DNA from: a bacterium
GTDB lineage: Bacteria; Zixibacteria; MSB-5A5; GN15; FEB-12
Reading direction: 5' to 3'
NCBI GenBank assembly: GCA_030629485.1
Contig: DAOVOW010000116.1
Span: 1 to 6,450 of the forward strand
Length of the DNA stretch: 6,450 nt
Position 1 is the stretch's first letter, and every line of letters starts with the position of its first letter. Below the pieces are notes generated by a model. It did no database searches. It was given only the letters and a program-made list of their open reading frames with translations, and was not told where the DNA came from. Below, piece by piece: positions 1-5,598 of this stretch. The position numbers were made by a program, and so were the translations under genes.

Positions 1-914
1 ATCCGGAGGAAATCGAGTTGGCCGAGATGAACGGTGTTCCACCGATCGACGTGGTTGCGATCGTGGGCGGAAAAATGGTCGTGATGGACGGCGCTGACGG
101 CAGTACGCTTTGGGAGTACGCTGTCGGCACACAGTACGCCGCCCACTGCGAGGTAATGGATGCCAACGACGATGGTGTGCTGGATGTTGCTATCGGCATC
201 AAGAAGATGGGCGCTACGATGGGCAAGGTTATCATGGTCGACGGCGTTACGCACACTGAGATGTGGAGTTCCGGTCCTATGGAACCCTGCTCCGACTACG
301 GTCTCAGTCACGCCTATCTGAATTGGGACAAGGCGGCTGATCTCATCGTTGGCACCAACTACAACGAACGCATCGTCTACGCCTTCGACGGCACCAACGG
401 CGCGGAACTGTGGAGCTTCGAGGCCGGTGACGAAATAAACTGCGTACTCGGTTACGACCTCAACGGCGACGGCCAGGATGACGCTCTGGTCGGTTCCGAT
501 GACGGACTCGTGCGTGCTCTCGACGGCGCGACCGGCGAGGCATACTTCGAGCAGAGTTGTGCGGGTGATGTTATGCATCTTGGGGTTGGAGATATCAATG
601 GCGACGGCGCGGGGAATCTCGCCTGTGTCACGTTTGGATCCTCAGGCGTGGTGTACGCCTATAGCTCACTATATGATGCCGCATGCTGTGTTGACTTCGC
701 CGGAAACATCGACTTCGATATCGACGATCAGATCACCATTGCTGATCTTGTCTACATGGTTGACTTCATGTTCAACGAGGGACCTCCCCCGGAGTGCTGG
801 GAGGAGGCGGAGTTGGAACCACCGTTCGGCGATGAAGCCATAATGATCGCTGATTTGGTTTACTTGGTTGACTACATGTTCAACCAAGGCCCGCCACCGC
901 CGCCGTGCCCATAG
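1..914 (+). CDS. Secreted beta-propeller-like protein with dockerin-like C-terminus (5' end cut off by window)
   Basis: The reading frame is open back to the window edge (first full codon at 3), so the true start and any signal peptide lie upstream; the TTG at 18 is not a convincing start. Counting residues from that TTG, three blades of the PQQ/quinoprotein style are visible: DGADGSTLWEYAVG (25-38), DGTNGAELWSFEAG (124-137) and DGATGEAYF (169-177). Interleaved are Asp/Asn-rich calcium loops of FG-GAP/VCBS style: DANDDGVLD (48-56), DLNGDGQDD (147-155) and DINGDG (192-197). Residues 227-298 form a paired dockerin-like module with IADLVYMVDFMF (241-252) and IADLVYLVDYMF (277-288), each followed by a proline run, ending in PCP. 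The first loop (NIDFDIDDQ) keeps Asp ligands; the second (AELEPPFGDEA) has lost most of them. The family suggests an extracellular repeat protein, probably a non-enzymatic propeller; substrate or partner cannot be told. The stop is TAG at 912-914, and two hairpins follow directly. Confidence 0.8.
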   Translation, partial: PEEIELAEMNGVPPIDVVAIVGGKMVVMDGADGSTLWEYAVGTQYAAHCEVMDANDDGVLDVAIGIKKMGATMGKVIMVDGVTHTEMWSSGPMEPCSDYGLSHAYLNWDKAADLIVGTNYNERIVYAFDGTNGAELWSFEAGDEINCVLGYDLNGDGQDDALVGSDDGLVRALDGATGEAYFEQSCAGDVMHLGVGDINGDGAGNLACVTFGSSGVVYAYSSLYDAACCVDFAGNIDFDIDDQITIADLVYMVDFMFNEGPPPECWEEAELEPPFGDEAIMIADLVYLVDYMFNQGPPPPPCP

Positions 915-931
915 CCGTGGTTTCTGTGGGC

Positions 932-1003
932 GGCAGACGTCCTCGTCTGCCCCTTGATTAACTTGGATACGTCCTTTCAAACGGGCAGACCGGGAGGTCT
1001 GCC
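932..1003. repeat. Two small palindromes after the propeller gene
   Basis: Hairpin A has arms GGCAGACG (932-939) and CGTCTGCC (944-951) around loop TCCT. Hairpin B has arms GGCAGACC (984-991) and GGTCTGCC (996-1003) around loop GGGA. Both stems are perfect 8-bp pairs that share GGCAGAC. They differ at the innermost pair (G-C versus C-G), a compensatory swap. They begin 18 bases after the stop of the upstream gene. Neither is followed by a T-run, so they are not classical intrinsic terminators. They match the hairpin family seen again downstream at 5422-5626. The rest of this gap (1004-1201) shows no gene and no convincing promoter. Confidence 0.75.
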
Positions 1004-1201
1004 GCGCACAGTGCGGATGGTTTGCGTGAAGGAACCGGCAGCAGTTATGTACCGTAATTCGCCTTGATGTTCTTCGGGCTACCGGTTAACTTGTATTCGT
1101 ATCATACGGAAATTGTCCACCGGCTGCCGAAGGACGACAGTGAGCGCGCCGGGAACGATCGAAGATTGCGAGTTCAAACCTAAACAAGGCAGGGATAGAC
1201 C

Positions 1202-2521
1202 ATGAAACAACTGATTCTCACGGTAGTGCTGCTTGCAGCAGCGTCATGTGTGTTCGCCGACACCGGCCCAACCGGCGTTGTCAATAAACCTACTTTCATC
1301 CCCGCCGAGCAGCCCTTCGATTGGGCGACGCTGAAAGGCGCTGATGATACCTGCACGCTCTGGAAACACTGGGAAAACGACACCATCCTGGGCTACAGCC
1401 ATGGTTATGAGCCGGGCCATCAGACGGTAACGTACTTTGATCCGGCCGAATGCGGCGCGCCTGCCTATCCCTTTGAGATTACCGGTGTGTCCCTGGTTCT
1501 ACTCGACCCACCGAATTATATCGATCCGCGCATCTACCAGTGGCCGGTTACGCTCGACATTGTGGTTTACGATCTGCAATACCCCCCTGACAGTTGCTAC
1601 GGTCCGGGTGACGAGCTTTGCCGTGTCCAGGTCGTCTGCGACTCCACCACTTTTGCCTATCCCAGTGTCGGTACTGTCACCTTCCCCACACCATGCTGCG
1701 TCGATGGACCGGTTTTCGTCGGCGTCGATTACACCGATACCGGCCCCGGACCGTTCTACCCGTCGATCATGTTCGACTACAGTTCCGAGCCGGACACCTG
1801 TCATATCTTTTACTACACCTGCGACGCCTGGTATGGGTGGTACGCCTATTGGGTCACGCCGCCGGGCTATCCATTCTTCTATGTGCATGGCGACACCTAC
1901 TCGCTGAACTGCTGCCCCGATCCGGATGCTGACGGTATATGCGAAGCCGACGACAACTGCCCGAATGACTACAACCCGGACCAGTCGGATGTGGACGGCG
2001 ATGATATCGGCGACGTCTGTGACAACTGTCCGGATGACTACAATCCCGGCCAGGAGGACACCGATGGTGACGGCGTGGCCGACGCCTGCGATAACTGCCC
2101 GTCCGATTTCAACAGTTCACAAACTGATGCGGACAGCGACGGTCTTGGCGATGTGTGCGATGTCTGTCCGTTCGATCCGAACAACGATGCCGACGGCGAC
2201 GGTATCTGCGGCGATGTCGACAACTGCCCTACTGTCTACAACCCCGGTCAGGAGGACGATGATGAGGACGGTGTAGGCAACGTTTGTGAAACTGTTGAGG
2301 AGTGTATCGGCATACGCGGCAATATCGACGGCATCATCGGTGACGTTATCGATATCGCTGATCTTGTCTACCTGGTCGACTACATGTTCAACGGCGGTCC
2401 GCCGCCGCCGTCTATGGAGGAAGCTGATGTTGACGCCAGCGACCAGGTGGACATCTCCGACCTGGTGTATCTGGTCGATTATATGTTCAGCGGTGGCCCG
2501 GCGCCGTTGCCGTGTCCGTAG
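1202..2521 (+). CDS. Secreted protein with thrombospondin type 3 repeats and dockerin-like tail
   Basis: 439 residues, complete. ATG at 1202 is preceded by AAGG (1186-1189) and AGGGA (1191-1195, 6-base spacing), and the protein opens with a signal peptide: K3, a hydrophobic run from residue 4 to about 16, and probable cleavage after VFA at 19. Residues 21-236 are an unrecognised domain rich in aromatic residues, with nine cysteines (51, 84, 132, 140, 146, 165, 166, 200, 207) and beta-strand-like character; it may be a beta-sandwich adhesion domain. Residues 237-362 are thrombospondin type 3 repeats (DNCPxDYNPxQxDxDGDxxGDxC), which bind calcium in the known family. Residues 371-439 are a paired dockerin-like module with IADLVYLVDYMF (385-396) and ISDLVYLVDYMF (418-429), ending PCP. 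Both calcium-type loops keep Asp residues. The protein probably acts outside the cell or at the outer surface; the ligand is unknown. It shares its tail type with the upstream gene, but the 287-base gap with hairpins argues for separate transcription. Confidence 0.88.
   Translation: MKQLILTVVLLAAASCVFADTGPTGVVNKPTFIPAEQPFDWATLKGADDTCTLWKHWENDTILGYSHGYEPGHQTVTYFDPAECGAPAYPFEITGVSLVLLDPPNYIDPRIYQWPVTLDIVVYDLQYPPDSCYGPGDELCRVQVVCDSTTFAYPSVGTVTFPTPCCVDGPVFVGVDYTDTGPGPFYPSIMFDYSSEPDTCHIFYYTCDAWYGWYAYWVTPPGYPFFYVHGDTYSLNCCPDPDADGICEADDNCPNDYNPDQSDVDGDDIGDVCDNCPDDYNPGQEDTDGDGVADACDNCPSDFNSSQTDADSDGLGDVCDVCPFDPNNDADGDGICGDVDNCPTVYNPGQEDDDEDGVGNVCETVEECIGIRGNIDGIIGDVIDIADLVYLVDYMFNGGPPPPSMEEADVDASDQVDISDLVYLVDYMFSGGPAPLPCP
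1910..2287 (+). repeat. Tandem thrombospondin type 3 repeats (about 69-base period)
   Basis: This stretch codes for residues 237-362 of the secreted protein. Three near-regular 23-residue units start at DNCP 251, 274 and 297, each ending in a Cys before the next. A shorter unit (320-336, DVCPFDPNNDADGDGIC) follows, then a 26-residue one (337-362). Each holds the alternating Asp pattern DxDxDGxGD that binds calcium in the thrombospondin/COMP family. The units are similar but not identical at the DNA level, so this is an old protein repeat rather than a fresh tandem duplication. Confidence 0.88.
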
Positions 2522-2551
2522 ACAGGTCAACCGGGAAGACAAAACAGCAGG

Positions 2552-2570
2552 GCAGGTCTCCCCGACCTGT
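2552..2570. repeat. Short hairpin after the TSP3 protein gene
   Basis: Arms CAGGTC (2553-2558) and GACCTG (2564-2569) flank loop TCCCC, with an added G-T pair outside. It starts about 30 bases after the stop. It has the CAG...CTG core of the hairpin family but is a weaker, shorter member. No T-run follows, so a terminator role is not supported by sequence alone. Confidence 0.5.
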
Positions 2571-2605
2571 GAAATAGCGTAACCCAGGTGTGATGCTACC
2601 GAAAC

Positions 2606-2678
2606 GTCATCCTGAGCGGAGTCGAAGGGTGGCGTACTCTGTGGGCGAATACTGGATACTGGCGTTCGCCAGTATGAC
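2606..2678. repeat. GTCAT...ATGAC dispersed-type repeat (MITE/REP-like)
   Basis: The element begins GTCATCCTG (2606-2614) and ends CAGTATGAC (2670-2678). The ends are imperfect inverted repeats, 8 of 9 matching. Just inside the right end lies a perfect palindrome, ATACTGGCG (2656-2664) TT CGCCAGTAT (2667-2675). The left end continues CCTGAGCGGAGTCGAAGG, which I recall as a very common intergenic repeat in many environmental bacterial genomes; this is memory, not a search. There is no coding sequence inside, so any mobilisation would need an enzyme supplied elsewhere. It sits in a convergent gap and disrupts no gene. Confidence 0.55.
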
Positions 2679-2705
2679 AGGCAAGCCTGATTTTCGCGCT
2701 ACGCA

Positions 2706-2729
2706 CGGCAGCATAACAAAACGCTGCCG
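2706..2729. repeat. Stem-loop just past the 3' end of the OCD-family gene
   Basis: Arms CGGCAGC (2706-2712) and GCTGCCG (2723-2729) enclose a 10-base A-rich loop (T-rich when read on the - strand). It lies 5 bases beyond the stop of the - strand gene, where a terminator would be expected, but the T-run is in the loop and not after the stem. It may be a terminator, an mRNA-end stabiliser or another member of the GGCAG hairpin family. Confidence 0.45.
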
Positions 2730-2734
2730 CGCTG

Positions 2735-3712
2735 TTAGAGGTCCACGTCAGTGCCTATTCCAGACTCACATGCACGGTCATACACTAACTTCGCAGTTGC
2801 AGCGTCCTGGATTGCCAACCCGTTCGACTTGAACAGGGTGATTTCGCTATCGTTGGCACGGCCCGACTTCGTTCCCAAGATGATCTCGCCAAGGTCGGCA
2901 TGAATATGTGATTCGTCCAAAGCGCCTTCCTGGATGGGAATCATCAGATCACCGGCCTCCTTGAGACAGGCCTCGGTCGAGTCCGCCACGAACTTGGACC
3001 GCTTAACAGTTGTCGTGTCCAGTTCCCGTGCGTTCGGCGTGTGACTGCCGATGCCGTTGATGTGAGTACCTTCGCGTACTTTCTCCCCATCGAATAGCGG
3101 CGTCGACGACGACGTTGCCGTGCAAATGATGTCGGCGGCCATGAGCTCCTCGGCACTTCCCACCATGACAACCTCCATCTCCAGCTTGGCGCTCATTTCG
3201 GTCACGAATCTGTCGGCGGCCTCGCTGGAAATATCGTACACCATCGCTTTGGACAACTTGCGCGCCACCGCCACCGCCCACAGTTGCATCTTCGCTTGCA
3301 CACCCGCCCCAAAGATACCAGCTACCTGATCGTCAACTTCGCGCGCCAGGTATTTCGTGGCCACACCGCTGACCGCACCGGTTCTGACCGCAGTAAGGTA
3401 GCCGCCATCCATTATGCAGATGACCTGCCCGGTTTCTGCGTTCTGCAGCAGTACCGTTCCGATGGTGGTCGGCAGCTTGTGTTTGGTCGGGTTGCCCTTG
3501 TATACACTGACCAGCTTGCAGGCCAGCGCACCCATCTCCTTGAGGTAAGCGGGCATGTAGAGCGCCAAACCCTCCGGCGGCGTGATCGGTATCCTGAGTG
3601 GCAGGACCGCAGTACCCTTGGCAAGTTCAGCGAACGCCTTCTCCACGACATCCATACAGTCGGGCATCTGCAGAACCTGTGTTACATCTTCTCTGGAAAG
3701 CAATAACGGCAT
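2735..3712 (-). CDS. Ornithine cyclodeaminase / mu-crystallin / alanine dehydrogenase family enzyme
   Basis: 325 residues when started at the ATG at 3712, the usual family length. This start is chosen because AGGAGG lies 5 bases upstream and a good promoter lies just behind it. An in-frame ATG at 3766 would overlap that promoter. Family landmarks: LPLR (37-40), the ACKLVSV segment with the likely catalytic K66, MDGGYLTAVRTGA with R110 (101-113), the dinucleotide-binding GAGVQA (135-140) closing a Rossmann strand, and D160 at the end of the second strand, which in such folds favours NAD over NADP. The segment HINGIGSHTPNARELD (217-232) and the probable catalytic D244 (FVADS) follow, then the LFKSNGLAIQD signature (293-303). 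Known members convert ornithine to proline plus ammonia, or interconvert alanine and pyruvate with NAD and ammonia. The overall likeness is closer to the archaeal alanine dehydrogenase type, but the substrate cannot be fixed from sequence. It is cytosolic and divergent from glutamine synthetase. Confidence 0.9.
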   Translation of the reverse strand: MPLLLSREDVTQVLQMPDCMDVVEKAFAELAKGTAVLPLRIPITPPEGLALYMPAYLKEMGALACKLVSVYKGNPTKHKLPTTIGTVLLQNAETGQVICIMDGGYLTAVRTGAVSGVATKYLAREVDDQVAGIFGAGVQAKMQLWAVAVARKLSKAMVYDISSEAADRFVTEMSAKLEMEVVMVGSAEELMAADIICTATSSSTPLFDGEKVREGTHINGIGSHTPNARELDTTTVKRSKFVADSTEACLKEAGDLMIPIQEGALDESHIHADLGEIILGTKSGRANDSEITLFKSNGLAIQDAATAKLVYDRACESGIGTDVDL

Positions 3713-3717
3713 AGAAA

Positions 3718-3723
3718 CCTCCT
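3718..3723 (-). promoter_or_regulatory. Shine-Dalgarno of the OCD-family gene
   Basis: On the - strand this reads AGGAGG, 5 bases before ATG 3712. It is a full-consensus ribosome site and decides the start 18 codons inside the longest open frame. Confidence 0.85.
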
Positions 3724-3736
3724 GATGTTTGGTCTC

Positions 3737-3766
3737 ATTATACCAACAGGTGGGCGACTCCGGCAA
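3737..3766 (-). promoter_or_regulatory. Sigma-70-type promoter of the OCD-family gene
   Basis: Read on the - strand, TTGCCG (3766-3761) is followed by an 18-base spacer and a perfect TATAAT (3742-3737). Transcription would begin near 3730, giving a leader of roughly 18 bases that just holds the ribosome site. The -35 box overlaps the left arm of the inverted repeat at 3762-3772, so a protein bound there could block this promoter. Confidence 0.7.
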
Positions 3767-3832
3767 GGGATATGTGGACCGGCCTGCCTGCCGGGGCCTG
3801 GAGAACTCTGAGCAGTCCGAGTATCCCTTGCC
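3762..3832. promoter_or_regulatory. Inverted repeat between divergent promoters, possible operator or structured leader
   Basis: Perfect 11-base arms GGCAAGGGATA (3762-3772) and TATCCCTTGCC (3822-3832) are 49 bases apart. Pairing can continue inward through a G-T pair, one mismatch, a second G-T pair and GGAC/GTCC (3776-3779 with 3815-3818). A further inner stem CCGGC/GCCGG (3779-3783 with 3790-3794) is possible but shares base 3779 with that helix. Each arm carries TTGCC facing outward; on the left it is the -35 of the OCD-family gene. It could be a two-site operator for a regulator controlling both genes, or a folded RNA. It does not resemble a tRNA or the glutamine riboswitch consensus I know. 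Confidence 0.5.
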
Positions 3833-3881
3833 AAATGCAGGAATTTGATTACTTTGGAGCCGATTGATGACAAAGAAAACA

Positions 3882-3887
3882 TAGAAT
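3882..3887 (+). promoter_or_regulatory. Possible -10 box for glutamine synthetase
   Basis: TAGAAT matches the -10 consensus at 5 of 6 bases and would start transcription near 3893, about 23 bases before the ATG. No good -35 box sits at normal spacing, so it would need an activator or is a chance match. An alternative is TTGCCA (3828-3833) with TACTTT (3850-3855, 16-base spacer), which has a weak -10. No sigma-54 GG/GC pair was seen. Confidence 0.25.
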
Positions 3888-3915
3888 CGTGCGAATACAA
3901 TTGTGAGGCCCGATC

Positions 3916-5328
3916 ATGAATCTGACTGAACTGAAAAAGTTAGCTATAGGCCGCAAGATCGAGTTTATCGACCTGAAGATAAGTGACCTGCCCGGTCTGT
4001 GGCACCATATTACTATGCCCGTATCTTCCCTGAACAAGGATCTCTTCACTACCGGCGTCGGTGTGGATGCTTCATCACTTCCGGGGTTTTCGTCCATTGA
4101 GCGGGGCGACATGATCATGATCCCCGTCGCCGACACGGCCTTTATCGATCCGTTTTATCATCGGCCTACGTTGTCCATAATATGTGACATAATGGACGTC
4201 CACGATAAGATTTTGCCTTACACGCGTAACCCTCGGCGGGTCGCCCACGATGCCGAGATATTTCTGAACAAGATCAAACCGGGGTTGAAGGCGATCATAG
4301 GACCAGAGTTCGAGTTCTACGTCTTTGACAAAGTCAATTTCTTCCAGGGACCCGATAGAGCTTTCTATTACCTGGACTCTTCCGAAGCTGAATGGAACGC
4401 GGAGCAGGACGACGAAAACCTTGGCTACAAGATTCCGTACAAGAAAGGCTACCACGTCGCACCGCCGATGGATCGCACCTACAATCTACGATCACAGATT
4501 TGTGCCATGCTGGCCGAGGTAGGCGTTCATCTAAAGTACCATCACCACGAGGTAGGCGGTGGCGGACAGCATGAGATCGAAACGAAGTTCTCACCGTTGT
4601 TGAAAATGGCTGACCAGACAATGTTGACCAAGTACTTCGTCAAAAACGAGTGCTTTCGCGAGGGCAAATCCGCTACTTTCATGCCCAAACCGCTCTTCAA
4701 TGAACCGGGTTCAGGGTTCCACGTGCATCAATACCTTGCCGACAAGAACGGCTCGGTCTTCTACGACAAGAAGGGACCGGCGAGATTCTCCAGGATAGGC
4801 CTCCACTATATTGGTGGCATGCTCAAGCATGTTGATTCCATTCTGGCCTTTTCCAATCCGTCAACCAATTCGTTCAAACGGCTCGTGCCCGGTTTTGAAG
4901 CGCCCGTGGCAGAGACGTACGCCGTCGGCAACCGCACCGCATGCATACGTATCCCCGGCTACCAGCGCAACCCCAAGACTATGCGCTTCGAGTTCCGGCC
5001 CGGTGACGGCACGATGAACCCGTACCTGGGCTTTGCCGCCATGTTGATGGCCGGCATCGACGGCATCAGGAACAAGATTGATCCCGGATTGCCGATGGAC
5101 AAGAACCTCGATCAGCTACCGCCCGATGAGTTGGCAAAGATACACCAGTTACCGACCTCGTTGACCAAAGCTCTCAACGCGCTCGAGACCGACTACGACT
5201 ACCTCCTGCAAGGCGGCGTTTTCACCGAAGACTTGCTGCAAAACTGGATCAAACTCAAGCGCAAAGAGGTCGACGAAATCCGCATCCGTCCCACCCCGTA
5301 CGAGTTCCAGATGTATTACAATATCTGA
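3916..5328 (+). CDS. glnA: Type I glutamine synthetase (I-beta layout, adenylylation Tyr replaced)
   Basis: 470 residues, complete, close to the enterobacterial enzyme length of about 469. ATG 3916 follows GAGG at 3905-3908 with 7-base spacing. It makes glutamine from glutamate, ammonia and ATP in the cytosol, as a dodecamer in the known family. Active-site features seen: VDASS with D51 of the neighbouring-subunit loop, GPEFEF with E131 and E133, Y179, HHHEV with E212, E220, GSGFHVH with H269 and H271, KRLVPGFEAP with R322 and E328, NRTACIRIP with R340 and R345, and RFEFRPGDG with E359 and R361. The roughly 25-residue insertion typical of I-beta enzymes is present around 139-168. The adenylylation loop reads MDKNLDQLPPDE: D399 stands where the modified Tyr of KNLYDLPPEE lies, so classical control by adenylylation should be absent. 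It is transcribed away from the OCD-family gene across a 203-base shared control region. Catalytic function is very likely; physiological role as main or accessory enzyme is unknown. Confidence 0.94.
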   Translation: MNLTELKKLAIGRKIEFIDLKISDLPGLWHHITMPVSSLNKDLFTTGVGVDASSLPGFSSIERGDMIMIPVADTAFIDPFYHRPTLSIICDIMDVHDKILPYTRNPRRVAHDAEIFLNKIKPGLKAIIGPEFEFYVFDKVNFFQGPDRAFYYLDSSEAEWNAEQDDENLGYKIPYKKGYHVAPPMDRTYNLRSQICAMLAEVGVHLKYHHHEVGGGGQHEIETKFSPLLKMADQTMLTKYFVKNECFREGKSATFMPKPLFNEPGSGFHVHQYLADKNGSVFYDKKGPARFSRIGLHYIGGMLKHVDSILAFSNPSTNSFKRLVPGFEAPVAETYAVGNRTACIRIPGYQRNPKTMRFEFRPGDGTMNPYLGFAAMLMAGIDGIRNKIDPGLPMDKNLDQLPPDELAKIHQLPTSLTKALNALETDYDYLLQGGVFTEDLLQNWIKLKRKEVDEIRIRPTPYEFQMYYNI

Positions 5329-5330
5329 AC

Positions 5331-5350
5331 ATCCCCTGTTCTGAGGGGAT
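5331..5350 (+). terminator. Weak hairpin right after glutamine synthetase
   Basis: Arms ATCCCCT (5331-5337) and AGGGGAT (5344-5350) enclose GTTCTG, two bases beyond the stop codon. The position suits a terminator, but the following bases (TCGGGGAGG) contain no T-run, so any termination would be weak or factor-assisted. Confidence 0.35.
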
Positions 5351-5421
5351 TCGGGGAGGTGTCTCATACATTTTGTGTGAGGTGTACGTCCTCATGCACC
5401 GCGATCCTGACACAAAGATCA

Positions 5422-5455
5422 AAGTGCCGTCAGGTGTCTCTGCCTGACGGCACTT
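5422..5455. repeat. 13-bp hairpin, member of the GKCAG palindrome family
   Basis: Arms AAGTGCCGTCAGG (5422-5434) and CCTGACGGCACTT (5443-5455) pair perfectly around an 8-base loop. Its left flank CTGACACAAAG (5407-5417) occurs again at 5587-5597 next to another hairpin of the family. On the + strand no T-run follows. On the - strand the bases after the stem are moderately T-rich. Confidence 0.75.
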
Positions 5456-5487
5456 CTGGTTACGTCACCCTCAACAGAATCTTGTAG

Positions 5488-5516
5488 GTCAGGATCCTTG
5501 TGATCCTGACGTTTTT
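5488..5516 (+). terminator. Hairpin with T-run, probable intrinsic terminator
   Basis: Arms GTCAGGATC (5488-5496) and GATCCTGAC (5502-5510) form a perfect 9-bp stem with a 5-base loop, followed at once by GTTTTT (5511-5516). It is the only hairpin in the window with a proper T-run. It lies 160 bases beyond glutamine synthetase and could stop its transcript. It is also one copy of the palindrome family. Confidence 0.5.
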
Positions 5517-5522
5517 ATCGGC

Positions 5523-5544
5523 GTCAGGTTCCAAGGAACCTGAC
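5523..5544. repeat. 10-bp palindrome, GTCAGG family
   Basis: Arms GTCAGGTTCC (5523-5532) and GGAACCTGAC (5535-5544) are separated by AA. Its outer part can also pair with the previous hairpin: TGTAGGTCAGG (5483-5493) is the exact complement of CCTGACCTACA (5539-5549). The two hairpins can therefore form one large nested structure. Confidence 0.75.
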
Positions 5545-5554
5545 CTACATGAAC

Positions 5555-5577
5555 GGCAGCATCGCAGGGATGCTGCC
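5555..5577. repeat. 9-bp palindrome, GGCAG family
   Basis: Arms GGCAGCATC (5555-5563) and GATGCTGCC (5569-5577) enclose GCAGG. CCTACAAG (5577-5584) overlaps the last stem base, and it is the exact complement of CTTGTAGG at 5481-5488. That complementary pair brackets this hairpin and the two before it. Confidence 0.75.
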
Positions 5578-5598
5578 CTACAAGAGCTGACACAAAGT

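Noticed and set aside
1064..1105. Promoter for the TSP3 protein gene
   Set aside because: TATCAT at 1100-1105 looks like a -10 box, but no -35 box sits at an acceptable distance (TTGATG 1064-1069 is too far away).
1036..1129. CGGCAGC (1036-1042) with GCTGCCG (1123-1129) as a hairpin
   Set aside because: Seven pairs across an 80-base loop are too weak to claim, although the words match the palindrome family.
1202..1261. Lipoprotein signal in the TSP3 protein
   Set aside because: AASC at 14-17 is a poor lipobox without Leu at -3, and VFA at 17-19 is a good ordinary cleavage site.
2590..2832. 80-codon open frame on the + strand
   Set aside because: It reads through the GTCAT-type repeat (giving RHPERSRR, a typical spurious translation of such repeats) and runs into the 3' end of the opposite gene.
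3284..3706. 140-codon open frame on the + strand
   Set aside because: It lies wholly antisense to the well-supported OCD-family gene, and its translation resembles nothing.
3713..3766. Longer start for the OCD-family gene at ATG 3766
   Set aside because: The extra 18 residues do not resemble the family, and the stretch holds a full promoter (TATAAT) and the AGGAGG site for ATG 3712.
3682..3900. 72-codon - strand frame across the divergent gap
   Set aside because: It covers both promoters and the inverted repeat, is low-complexity Arg/Pro-rich, and has no ribosome site.
3762..3915. Glutamine riboswitch ahead of glutamine synthetase
   Set aside because: The known conserved core of the glutamine aptamer was not recognised; only a long-range inverted repeat is present.
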